This document shows positions 26,194 through 34,122 of a DNA stretch of 64,000 bases, piece by piece. The stretch spans positions 310,001 through 374,000 of the forward strand of contig NZ_JAODUA010000003.1 of NCBI RefSeq assembly GCF_025399895.1. The letters are read 5' to 3'. Source of the stretch: Streptomyces sp. ASQP_92. GTDB lineage: Bacteria; Actinomycetota; Actinomycetes; Streptomycetales; Streptomycetaceae. Made by a program: the position numbers and the translations under genes. A model generated the notes under the pieces. It did no database searches and had not been told where the DNA came from. It was given only the letters and a program-made list of their open reading frames with translations. Numbering within the stretch: position 1 is the first letter of the stretch; each line of letters begins with the position of its first letter.

Positions 26194-27540
26194 GTGGGCA
26201 CCAGCGAGCCGAACACCGCGTTGACACGACTGCTCCGAGAGACCGGATGGACGCTGCGGCAGTGTGCTCAAGCCATCAACAGGTTGGGGACCGAGCGCGG
26301 TACTCCAAAGCAGTACCGCCCACCTTCCGTTCACCAATGGTTGAGCGGGAGCCTGCCACGCACAGACGTACAACCGCTGATCCTGGAGGCATTCACGCGG
26401 CGGCTCGGGCGACCCATCACGTGGGCGGATGCCGGGTTCCCACGCCCTGAGAACCGAGCGGAGGGGACGCCGTGCACCACAGTTGACGGGATCATTGATC
26501 TTGGAAGGACGGACATGGACCCTTCCCGGCGTGGCGTACTGAGCGCTGCCTTGTTCTCTGTCGCCCTGACCGTCCCCGACTGGCCCGACGTGGTGGGCCG
26601 CATGGAATCCGCCCAGACCGGGATACGGACCCGCCTCGGCATGTCCGATGTGCACACGGTGTCAGCCATGACGGAACAGCTTTCATCCATGGATGATCAG
26701 TTTGGCGGGCGCACTGCTCGGCCCCTCGCCGCAAGCTTCTTGGTCAACACAGTGGCCCCATTTCTTCGGACGGACGGTCCCGAGGACGTGCGGAGAGCGA
26801 TGATGTCCGCCGCGTCCGACCTCTGTTACCTCACTGGGTACATGGCCGTAGATGAGGGTTTGCACGGCCTCGCCCAGCGCTACTACCTCAAAGCACTAGA
26901 GCTTGCGGGCGCTTCTGAGGACCACCTGACGTACTGCACCACGCTCCGCGGTATGAGCGTCCAAGCGGTAGATCTCAACCAGGGCCAGATGGCCAAGCGC
27001 CTCGCCGATGCTGCTGCGGCATCCTCTCCGCAGGCCGGGCCACGGATGCGCGCTTTTCTCGCCGGCCAACAGGCCCATGCAGCCGCGCAGGTCGGAGACC
27101 GCCGATCCGCACTCACGTACCTGCACGAAGCCGAAGTGGCCATGGACAAGGCAGAGTCCCGGGGAAAGGCGTTCGGATCGTACGATCCGGCAGCGCTGAA
27201 CTACCACGCAAGTCAGGTGCGGTTCGAGATGGGCGACGTACATGGAGCCGTAGCCGCTATGCAGGAATCGGACCGTCTCCGGTACAGCATCTACCGGCGT
27301 ACGCGTGTCAAAGAACGGATGATTCTTGCCGAGCGGCAATTGGCCGTGGGGCATCTGGAAGCGGCTTGTCGGACGTGGGGGCTCGCGCTGGACGACTACC
27401 CATGGGTCAACTCGGGTCGCATCGACAAGAGGATGACCGACATGTTCCACCTCGTTCGCCCTCATGCGCGGAACCATGCGGCGCAGAACCTTTACGAACG
27501 TGCCAGAGAAGTCGTACGGCCTGAGCTGGTTCCGGCGTAA
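26194..27540 (+). CDS. HTH/TPR transcriptional regulator
   Basis: 448 aa. The first ~75 residues form a helix-turn-helix unit (TRLLRETGWTLRQCAQAINRLG, then PPSVHQWLSG). The remaining ~330 residues are helical repeats of TPR type (GLAQRYYLKALELAGASEDHL, HAAAQVGDRRSALTYLHEAE, MGDVHGAVAAMQESD). This layout is typical of streptomycete regulators that sense a small molecule or peptide through their TPRs. GTG 26194 follows GGGGAG. The 127-bp divergent gap has TTAAG twice, 9 bp apart (around 26155-26168), a possible operator. It probably controls the PIMT operon. Codon use here is less GC-rich than in the flanks. Confidence 0.82.
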   Translation: MGTSEPNTALTRLLRETGWTLRQCAQAINRLGTERGTPKQYRPPSVHQWLSGSLPRTDVQPLILEAFTRRLGRPITWADAGFPRPENRAEGTPCTTVDGIIDLGRTDMDPSRRGVLSAALFSVALTVPDWPDVVGRMESAQTGIRTRLGMSDVHTVSAMTEQLSSMDDQFGGRTARPLAASFLVNTVAPFLRTDGPEDVRRAMMSAASDLCYLTGYMAVDEGLHGLAQRYYLKALELAGASEDHLTYCTTLRGMSVQAVDLNQGQMAKRLADAAAASSPQAGPRMRAFLAGQQAHAAAQVGDRRSALTYLHEAEVAMDKAESRGKAFGSYDPAALNYHASQVRFEMGDVHGAVAAMQESDRLRYSIYRRTRVKERMILAERQLAVGHLEAACRTWGLALDDYPWVNSGRIDKRMTDMFHLVRPHARNHAAQNLYERAREVVRPELVPA

Positions 27541-27607
27541 CGGGAGCCCTGCCCGTCCCGTCGCGCGAGAGCTCCCCTGCGGCACGCCGTGACGAGAACA
27601 GACGTGA

Positions 27608-27775
27608 AGCGTCCTGGTCTTCTGCTGCGCGGAGTCCCAGGCGCGGGGCAACCTGGACCGTGAAAGCGCCTTGGTGGGGCCCAGGTTGACGGTCTCCCAT
27701 CAACTACAGGCCGAATCGCTGTCGCAGGCGGCATCGGTGGCCATGATCGAGCAGGTACGAAAGGGCAAATCGTGA
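27608..27775 (+). pseudogene. 3' remnant of an XRE/DUF5753 regulator
   Basis: A frame open from 27608 ends at TGA 27773-27775, overlapping the DUF397 GTG in the GTGA arrangement typical of XRE-DUF397 pairs. Its end reads HQLQAESLSQAASVAMIEQVRK, resembling the C-terminal helix of DUF5753-type XRE regulators (L-x-A-x-x-L-S-x-x-x-S). The HTH and most of the protein are missing and no good start is present, so I read it as a decayed partner of the DUF397 gene. The rest of the gap 27541-27771 shows nothing else. Confidence 0.5.
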
Positions 27776-27978
27776 CGACCGAATCTCCTCGCTGGTTCAA
27801 GTCTTCGTACAGCAACAACGGTGGCAACTGCGTAGAGGTGGCCACCAACCTTGTCGTCGCGAGCGGTGTCGTCCCCGTCCGTGACTCCAAGGCACCGAAC
27901 GGCCCGGCTCTGACCTTCCGTGTGGATGCGTTCTCTTCCTTCGTAGGAAGCCTGAAGACCGGAGACTTCGGCGCCTGA
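27772..27978 (+). CDS. DUF397 protein
   Basis: 68 aa, complete. It has the DUF397 signature: W-F-K-S-S-Y-S, then GGNCVEVA, VPVRDSKAPNGPALTF, and a final helix FVGSLKTGDF. DUF397 proteins are small partners, possibly antitoxin-like or anti-regulators, of XRE/DUF5753 regulators encoded just upstream. Here only a remnant of that regulator remains. GTG 27772 follows GAAAGGG. Confidence 0.93.
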   Translation: MTTESPRWFKSSYSNNGGNCVEVATNLVVASGVVPVRDSKAPNGPALTFRVDAFSSFVGSLKTGDFGA

Positions 27979-28000
27979 CCGCAAGAGCGCCACCCAGACG

Positions 28001-28037
28001 CCCCGCCGCCCCAACCCCCTTCGGAGCGGCGGGGTTT
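28001..28037. terminator. Terminator after the DUF397 gene
   Basis: CCCCGCCGC (28001-28009) pairs with GCGGCGGGG (28026-28034), followed by a short T-run (TTTCGG). It lies between DUF397 and the convergent DMT-transporter gene. Confidence 0.75.
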
Positions 28038-28069
28038 CGGTCGGCCCGGCCGTGGGGCCGCCCAGCCGG

Positions 28070-28942
28070 TCAGCGCTCCTCGACGTCCTGGAGCGACGGC
28101 CCGACCCCGGCCGCCGGGGCCTCGCCGAAGCGGGCGAGCGCCAGCGCGCCCGCCACCGCGACCGCGAAGCCGGTCACCGTCAGCCAGCCAAGACCGTCCC
28201 GCGTGCGGTCGCCGAGCCAGGCCACCCCCACCAGGGCCGGGCCGATGGTCTCGCCGATGACCATGCCCGCCGTGGCCGTGGTGACCGAGCCGCGCGACAG
28301 GGCGGAGGTGAGCAGCAGGAACGCGGCGCCGCCGCCGAGCAGCAGGGCGTACAGGGCGGGGTTCGTCAGGTCGAAGGGGTCGTCGATGAGGCGTACCGCG
28401 ACCTCCACCACGCCGAAGCCGCACCCCGCGCCGAGACCGAGCACCAGCGCCCGCGCACGGTCCGGCAGCCGCCCGCCGGCCGCGCCCGCGGCCAGCACCG
28501 CGCCGGCCACCCCGAGCAGCCACCAGGGCAGCGAGGCCGGGCCCCGGTCGTCGCCCTCGGCGCCGGAGGACAGGGCGAGCAGGGCCAGGCCCGCGCACAC
28601 CACGGCGACCGCCGCCCACTCCGTACCGGAGAGCCTGACCTTCAGGACGCGGGCCGCGACCACCGCCGTCACGGCGAGCGAGGCGGCGAGCGCGGCGCCC
28701 ACCGCATAGATCGGCACCGAGCGCAGGGCGAGGACCTGGAAGACGAAGCCGAGTCCGTCGAGCGCCAGGCCCACGACATAGCGCCACTGGCGCACGGCGC
28801 GCAGCAGCAGCGCCGCGTCGACACCGGATCCGGCGCCCGCCCCCGAACCCGGCTCGGCGGCGCGCGTCGCGGCGGCCTGGAGGACGGTGGCCGTACCGAA
28901 GCAGACGGCCGAGGCGAGCGCGCAGATCATCCCGAAGAACAC
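28070..28942 (-). CDS. DMT/EamA-type membrane transporter
   Basis: About 290 aa with eight to ten hydrophobic segments, starting at FFGMICALASAVCFGTATVLQ and including IYAVGAALAASLAVTAVVAARVL and GLGWLTVTGFAVAVAGALALA. The two-fold pattern and length fit drug/metabolite-type transporters. The substrate is unknown. The start is uncertain: GTG 28942 or ATG 28930, neither with a clear RBS. It diverges from a lipoprotein gene. Confidence 0.78.
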   Translation of the reverse strand: MFFGMICALASAVCFGTATVLQAAATRAAEPGSGAGAGSGVDAALLLRAVRQWRYVVGLALDGLGFVFQVLALRSVPIYAVGAALAASLAVTAVVAARVLKVRLSGTEWAAVAVVCAGLALLALSSGAEGDDRGPASLPWWLLGVAGAVLAAGAAGGRLPDRARALVLGLGAGCGFGVVEVAVRLIDDPFDLTNPALYALLLGGGAAFLLLTSALSRGSVTTATAGMVIGETIGPALVGVAWLGDRTRDGLGWLTVTGFAVAVAGALALARFGEAPAAGVGPSLQDVEER

Positions 28943-29071
28943 AGGGGGACTGTAGCCGCAGGCCGGGCGGCCGGGGGAAAGCCCGGGAGTGGCCCGCCGC
29001 GGGGTGGGAACTAGGGTGTGGCCGAAACGCGTCCCACAGCGAAGCCAGTAGGGGAACGGGGGAGGTCCACG

Positions 29072-29338
29072 ATGCGCAGGTTCAGGTCCACGACGGTGGT
29101 GCTCGGTGGCATGGGAGTGCTGGCCGCGACGCTCACCGCGTGCAGTGACGAGCCGGACCGGCGGTGCGTCAACCCGGTCACCTACAAGGAACTGCCGAAG
29201 TACGAGTGCAAGAGCGGCGGCAGCGGCACGTACTACTACGGCGGGACCAGCCGGGGCGGCAAGGTCTCCGGGGGCTCCTTCGACAAGTCGGGCGTCTCGC
29301 GCGGCGGGTTCGGGCACGACGGGAGCGGCGGCGGCTGA
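29072..29338 (+). CDS. Small Gly/Ser-rich lipoprotein
   Basis: 88 aa. A basic start and hydrophobic stretch lead to a lipobox (LTAC, Cys at about residue 24). After that come DEPDRRCVNPVTYKELP and a Gly/Ser/Tyr-rich tail. ATG 29072 follows GGGGGAGG. The glutathionylspermidine-synthase-like gene follows after 50 bp, so they likely form an operon. This resembles the E. coli YgiB-YjfC pair in layout, although the sequence link to YgiB is weak. Confidence 0.8.
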   Translation: MRRFRSTTVVLGGMGVLAATLTACSDEPDRRCVNPVTYKELPKYECKSGGSGTYYYGGTSRGGKVSGGSFDKSGVSRGGFGHDGSGGG

Positions 29339-29388
29339 GCCGCGCCGGCCGGCCGCAGGAACGCAGGAAGACGACGTAGGGCACACCC

Positions 29389-30573
29389 ATGGAACGTCAT
29401 CACATACAGCCGCGCCCCGACTGGCAGCGGATCGTCGAGGAACAGGGCGTGATCTACCCGCTCACCCGCTACCCCGACGACTCGCTGCGCCCCTACTGGG
29501 ACGAGAGCGCGTACTACTCCTTCACGCTGCCCGAGGTCGAGGCGCTGGAGGAGACCGTCGAGGAACTGCACACCATGTGTCTGGCCGCGGCGGCCCACAT
29601 CGTGGAACGCGGGCGCTTCGCGGACCTCGGAATCATGGACGGCCGCCTCGCCGACCTGGTCGCCGAGTCCTGGCGCCGAAGGGTCGAACTCCCTTCCCTC
29701 TACGGCCGGTTCGACCTGCGGTACGACGGCACGGGCCCCGCCAAGCTGCTGGAGTACAACGCCGACACCCCGACCTCGCTCGTCGAGGCGGCGAGCGCCC
29801 AGTGGTTCTGGATGGAGGACCGCTTCCCCGGCGCCGACCAGTGGAACTCCCTGCACGAACGCCTCGTCGCGGCCTGGCGGCGCCAGGCCCCGCTGCTGCC
29901 GCCCGGACCCGTGCACTTCGCGCACTCCGACGGCGACGAGCTGGGCGAGGACCTCATGACGGTGGCCTATCTGCGCGAGACCGCCGAACAGGCCGGGCTC
30001 GACACCGAGGCCCTGTCGGTCGAGTCCATCGGCTGGGACAGCATCACCGGCCGCTTCGTCGACGAGAAGCTCCGCTTCATCCGGTCCTGCTTCAAGCTCT
30101 ATCCATGGGAGTGGCTGGCCTCCGACGCGTTCGGGCCGCAGGTCCTGGACACCCTCGACAACGGGGGCGGCACGGGCACGACCTGCTGGATCGAGCCCGC
30201 CTGGAAAATGCTGCTCTCCAACAAGGCGCTGCTCGCGGTCCTGTGGGAGCTGTACCCGGGCCACCCCAACCTCCTCCCCGCCCACCTGGACGGGCCGCGC
30301 GACCTGGCGGACGGGCCGGGGTACGTGGTCAAGCCCCTGCTGGGCCGCGAAGGCGCCGGCGTCACCCTGCACCCGCCGGGCTCCGCCCCGGCCCCCCGCC
30401 CCGAAGAGGCGTGCTGCTACCAGGAGTTGGCTCCGCTGCCCGACTTCGAGGGCAACCGCGTGGTGCTGGGTGCGTGGGTGGTGGACGGCGAGGCGGCGGG
30501 CCTCGGCATCCGGGAGTCGGCGGGGCTCGTCACCGACGAGTACGCGAGGTTCCTGCCCCATGTGATCCGGTGA
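29389..30573 (+). CDS. Glutathionylspermidine synthase family protein
   Basis: 394 aa, a stand-alone synthetase domain. Seen: FDLRYDGTGPAKLLEYNADTPTSLVEA, the hallmark of the family, and YVVKPLLGREGAGVTL for nucleotide binding in the ATP-grasp-like fold. True Gsp synthase joins glutathione and spermidine. Streptomycetes use mycothiol, so the substrate here must differ and is probably another carboxylate-amine pair. The conserved amidase half is absent. It follows the lipoprotein gene. Its 3' end is part of a tandem duplication. Confidence 0.88.
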   Translation: MERHHIQPRPDWQRIVEEQGVIYPLTRYPDDSLRPYWDESAYYSFTLPEVEALEETVEELHTMCLAAAAHIVERGRFADLGIMDGRLADLVAESWRRRVELPSLYGRFDLRYDGTGPAKLLEYNADTPTSLVEAASAQWFWMEDRFPGADQWNSLHERLVAAWRRQAPLLPPGPVHFAHSDGDELGEDLMTVAYLRETAEQAGLDTEALSVESIGWDSITGRFVDEKLRFIRSCFKLYPWEWLASDAFGPQVLDTLDNGGGTGTTCWIEPAWKMLLSNKALLAVLWELYPGHPNLLPAHLDGPRDLADGPGYVVKPLLGREGAGVTLHPPGSAPAPRPEEACCYQELAPLPDFEGNRVVLGAWVVDGEAAGLGIRESAGLVTDEYARFLPHVIR

Positions 30574-30606
30574 CGGGCCCGGATGTGATCCGGTGACAGG
30601 GCCCGG
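30560..30606 (+). repeat. Tandem duplication at the end of the synthetase gene
   Basis: A 23-bp unit (30560-30582) that includes the stop codon is repeated at 30583-30606 with one added A. The extra copy reproduces GTGATCCGGTGA outside the gene. Confidence 0.8.
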
Positions 30607-30816
30607 CCGCCCCCGTACGGCGTCCCATGCGCCCCCTCGCGCCCCCGTGCCCCTCCCCGGCGCTGCGGAAGTACCCGTGGGGAGGGTGTGAACAGGGCGG
30701 TGGCGTCGGCGGCGCGCGGCTAGCATGGCCACCCTGGCGGCGCCCTCGAACTTCCCTTCCCCTCAGCCGAGTTGAGGGGCCCCGGCGTACGCCCCACCGT
30801 CGCGGGGGAGCTGGAC

Positions 30817-32589
30817 ATGACACAGGCGCAGGTGCCGCAGCAGGCTCAGCCGCCGGGCGCGCCCGGCGGGCTGCCGCCGGTGCACCCCTCGCTCAGCGAG
30901 GCGACCCGTCTGATGGCGGCGGGCACCTATCTCGACACCGAGTACCGCGACGCCGTCATCGACGAGCTCTACGTCCACGAGGAGCGCGTCGTCGCGCCCT
31001 CGCTCGGCTTCGACGCCGCCCGCGTGCTGGCCCACGCGCTGCGCGCCCGCAGCCTGGAACTCGCCTGGTCGCTCGGCATCCTCGTGCTGTGGGTGCTGGG
31101 CGCCGTCGTCACCCACTCCGCCCTCCTGCTGGTCCTGGGGCCCTGCCTCCAGCTGGGCATCGCCCGCGCCATCCGGGGCAGCGCCGCGACCGCGCCGTGG
31201 TACCGCACCGTCCTCGCGTTCCTGCTGCGCTGGTGGGCCCGGCTGCTGCTGGTGATGTTCGGTGTCGTGGTGCTGCTCTCGCTGTTCCAGGGCTCCGACT
31301 CCGAGGAGCTCAACTCATCGTCCCAGTACGGGAGTTACGGCCGGGGCGACGACGCCCTCGGTGGTTTCTCCGAGGGCGGGAACTCCGTGCCCGGCTTCGT
31401 CGCCGGTCCCGCCCGGCTGCTCGGCGGGGCCGCCTTCGACGCCGCCGACCGGGGCTTCGGCCCGGGGCTCGCCTGGGGCATCGTCGCCTGCTTCGCCGTG
31501 GTCGCCCTCTGCGTCTGCCTCCAGCGCGTGCAGTTCACCCGGATCATGGCGAACGAACTCTCACCGCAGGGCTTCCAGGACTTCGCCGCCGACCCCGCGC
31601 AACGCGGCGACAACGGAAGGCTCCACCGGCTCGCCGCCCTGATCCGCGCCGAGCAGCACGCCCCGCTCGCCGTCTACCGCTCGGACGCCCCCTTCCGCGG
31701 CGCGGGCCAGGCCTTCGAGCCCTGGTCGGTCTCCATCCAGCTGCGGCCGCGCACCTCGCTGGGCGACAAGAGTCCGGCCCGCGTCAGCAACGCCGAGATC
31801 CTGCGCATCGTCGAACCCCTCGTCACCCGGCTGCGCATCCCCGCGCCGACGGCGCCCGCCGAGGCACACGCCGTGCGCGACCGGCTGCGCCAGCTCGAAG
31901 TGACCGAGTACCTCTTCCTGCCGGTCGACGGGCTTCCCTCGCGCACGCACGCGCCCTACGGCGAGGGCGAGGTGGAGCAGCACCGGGCGGCGGCCCTCGA
32001 AGAGGGCGGGGAGGCCCGCAGGCACTTCCTGCGGATCCGGGTGGGAGGCTGGGAGGAACACCTCGTCACCACCGTGTTCGTACGCGTCCACACTCAGGGC
32101 GGCATGCTGGTCCTGGAGATCGCCCCGCACGTCCTGTCCCCGCTGCGCGAGGACTTCCTGCGCGCCGACCGCACCGCCCAGAACTTCGCCTGCCGCACCC
32201 CGCTGGGCAAGGCGGCCTGGGCGCTGGCGCGGACGCCGCGATCGCCGGTCGCCTCCCTGGTCGTGGTGGGCCGGGCGCTCGCGTCCCTCTGGCACCGCCT
32301 CACCGGCGGATACGCCCGGGCGCTGCCGGACGGCCCCGCCCGCTCGGTACGTGAACTGGCCGCCGCGCCCGACGCCTCCCTCTTCCAGGCCATGGACTAC
32401 CGGCGCTATGTGAAGTCCATCGAGGACCGGGTGACCAGCGGCGTGCGCAGCGCCCTGTACGACGCCGGGTACGACACCGGGCAGTTCGAGCAGAAGATCA
32501 TCAACGTCACCCAGGGCGGCGTCATGATCGAGAACGCCCGGGGCGCGATCAGCGTCGGCGACCACAACACCGTCAGGAACGAGGGCTGA
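30817..32589 (+). CDS. Membrane protein ending in a RHIM-like amyloid motif
   Basis: 590 aa. About three to four hydrophobic segments lie in the first 245 residues (LELAWSLGILVLWVLGAV, ARLLLVMFGVVVLLSLF, GIVACFAVVALCVCL). A long soluble part follows, with no domain I can name. The last ~25 residues read GGVMIENARG-AISVGDHNTV. The core I-S-V-G-D-H-N-T-V (about residues 578-586) fits the RHIM-like pattern [IV]-x-[IV]-G-x-x-N-x-[IVLM]. The next gene carries the same core at its N-terminus, and it starts 1 bp after this stop. ATG 30817 follows GGGGGAGC; a TAGCAT -10-like hexamer lies at 30721. The function is unknown; a signalling or assembly role is inferred. Confidence 0.8.
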   Translation: MTQAQVPQQAQPPGAPGGLPPVHPSLSEATRLMAAGTYLDTEYRDAVIDELYVHEERVVAPSLGFDAARVLAHALRARSLELAWSLGILVLWVLGAVVTHSALLLVLGPCLQLGIARAIRGSAATAPWYRTVLAFLLRWWARLLLVMFGVVVLLSLFQGSDSEELNSSSQYGSYGRGDDALGGFSEGGNSVPGFVAGPARLLGGAAFDAADRGFGPGLAWGIVACFAVVALCVCLQRVQFTRIMANELSPQGFQDFAADPAQRGDNGRLHRLAALIRAEQHAPLAVYRSDAPFRGAGQAFEPWSVSIQLRPRTSLGDKSPARVSNAEILRIVEPLVTRLRIPAPTAPAEAHAVRDRLRQLEVTEYLFLPVDGLPSRTHAPYGEGEVEQHRAAALEEGGEARRHFLRIRVGGWEEHLVTTVFVRVHTQGGMLVLEIAPHVLSPLREDFLRADRTAQNFACRTPLGKAAWALARTPRSPVASLVVVGRALASLWHRLTGGYARALPDGPARSVRELAAAPDASLFQAMDYRRYVKSIEDRVTSGVRSALYDAGYDTGQFEQKIINVTQGGVMIENARGAISVGDHNTVRNEG

Positions 32590-32590
32590 G

Positions 32591-33010
32591 ATGACCATGC
32601 CGGGCGACGACAGCGCAGCGCCGCACGCCCCGCGGCCACACCCGCCGCGCGAGACCGCGGAGCGCTCCGTGCACATCAGCGGGGTCACCGGGTCCGTCTC
32701 GGTCGGCGACCACAACACCGTGCACAGCGTCTACCGCGCGGGCGCAGCCGACGACGAGGCCCACCGTCAACTCCTGGAATCCATCGTCGAGTTCAGGGCG
32801 GGCCTCGCCCAGCTCGTACGCAACGACCAGACCCGGACCCTGGACGCCGAACTCGCCGACGCCGAGGAGGAGATCCGCACGGAGGGTCGGGCCACCCCCG
32901 GCCGTCTGGCCCGCCTCGGCGAGCTGCTGACGGGCGCCACCGCCCTCACCGGCCTGCTCGCCTCCGGCCAGGGCCTGGTCGAGCGCGTCCGCGAACTGGT
33001 CGGGATGTGA
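32591..33010 (+). CDS. Small protein with N-terminal RHIM-like motif
   Basis: 139 aa. After a Pro/His-rich start comes V-S-V-G-D-H-N-T-V at about residues 36-44, nearly the same as the end of the upstream protein; 20 bp are identical at DNA level. The rest is a helical, charged domain (residues ~55-120) with a hydrophobic GLLASGQGLVERV tail. Bacterial amyloid signalling motifs typically occur on adjacent receptor and effector proteins. ATG 32591 or 32597 may be the start. Confidence 0.8.
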   Translation: MTMPGDDSAAPHAPRPHPPRETAERSVHISGVTGSVSVGDHNTVHSVYRAGAADDEAHRQLLESIVEFRAGLAQLVRNDQTRTLDAELADAEEEIRTEGRATPGRLARLGELLTGATALTGLLASGQGLVERVRELVGM

Positions 33011-33017
33011 GGCAGCG

Positions 33018-34112
33018 GTGACCGGTGGCGCGGACGAGGTGCGCTGGAACGCGGCGACCCAGAAGTGGGAGACGGTACGGGGCGGCCCGCCCAGGCCCCC
33101 CGCGCCCCCGGAGCATCCGGGCCCCCAGGGGCCCCAGGGGCCCCAGGGGCCCCGCGCGGACCCCGTGCCCCCGGCACCCGTCCCGCCTCCGCCGTCCGGC
33201 CAGGTCCCCCAAGTGCCGCCCCTCGCGCCCGGATTCGATGCCCTCGACACCTACGACGCCGGGGAGGGGGACCCGTACCGCCCCACCGGATCCGAGACCC
33301 CGTACCGGCCCGGCGGCTACGAGGACCCGTACCGCACCGCCGGGCCCGGGGACCCGTACCGGACCGGTGGGCCCCTCCCGCAGCCGCCCGAGCTCCCCGA
33401 GCCGCCGCCCTCCCGGCGGGTGCCCGTGGTCGTCGTGGTGGCGCTGGTGGTCGTCGCCGTGGCCGGTGCGGGCGGCGGCTGGCTGCTGGCCCGGGACGGC
33501 TCGGGCCACCCCGAGGCCACGGCGTCCCCGTCCGCCTCCGACTCCCGCTCCGGCGCCCCGGAACGGACGGGCGACGGCAAGGACGGCCCGAGCACCCCGG
33601 CCTCCTCCGCCTCCCCCTCACCGAGCGCCACCGTGCCCGCCGGGTTCCAACTCGCCCAGGATCCACGGGGGTTCAGGCTGTATGTGCCGCAGGGCTGGAC
33701 CCGGCAGGACCAGGGCGACAAGGGCGTGTTCTACAACTCCCCGGACGGCGCCCGGCTCATCCAGGTGTACCTGGTTTCCGAGGCGGGCCTGAGCCCCTAT
33801 GACGCGCTGAAGGGAACCTCGGGCACGCTGGCCACATCGCACACGGGGTACCAGGAGATCAGCCTGGGCCGCGACGCCACCGTGCCCGCCGGGGCCACCC
33901 AGGGCGCGCGGCTGGTGTACGCCTACGACCACCAGGCGCTCGGCCACCGGCGCCAGGTGGTCGACTACGCGTTCCTGACGCCCGGCGGCCGGCACTACGC
34001 CGTCCTGTCCGCGGCCCCCGCGACGGCGTGGCCCGAGCAGGAGCAGACCTTGAAGACCGCGCTCAGTGGCTTCTGCGACGGCCTCGACTGCCCGTCGCCG
34101 TCAGCGGGTTGA
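33018..34112 (+). CDS. Proline-rich single-pass membrane protein
   Basis: 364 aa. The N-terminal ~130 residues are Pro/Gly/Tyr-rich with a collagen-like PQGPQGPQGP and repeats of DPYR. One membrane segment follows (VPVVVVVALVVVAVAGAGGGW), then a Ser/Thr/Pro linker. The outer domain of ~150 residues begins GFRLYVPQGWTRQDQGDKGVFYNSPDG, like the substrate-free outer domains beside Streptomyces Ser/Thr kinases. GTG 33018 lies 7 bp after the stop of the amyloid-motif gene, so it is the third gene of that operon. There is no kinase domain. Confidence 0.78.
   Translation: MTGGADEVRWNAATQKWETVRGGPPRPPAPPEHPGPQGPQGPQGPRADPVPPAPVPPPPSGQVPQVPPLAPGFDALDTYDAGEGDPYRPTGSETPYRPGGYEDPYRTAGPGDPYRTGGPLPQPPELPEPPPSRRVPVVVVVALVVVAVAGAGGGWLLARDGSGHPEATASPSASDSRSGAPERTGDGKDGPSTPASSASPSPSATVPAGFQLAQDPRGFRLYVPQGWTRQDQGDKGVFYNSPDGARLIQVYLVSEAGLSPYDALKGTSGTLATSHTGYQEISLGRDATVPAGATQGARLVYAYDHQALGHRRQVVDYAFLTPGGRHYAVLSAAPATAWPEQEQTLKTALSGFCDGLDCPSPSAG
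33126..33152 (+). repeat. 9-bp tandem repeat encoding PQG units
   Basis: CAGGGGCCC occurs three times in tandem, in frame, and encodes the collagen-like Gln-Gly-Pro units of the membrane protein. Confidence 0.8.
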
Positions 34113-34122
34113 CGCGGGCCTC

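Noticed and set aside
24194..27978. Integrated mobile element
   Set aside because: Composition differs from the flanks, but no integrase, transposase, att-like repeat or tRNA boundary was found.
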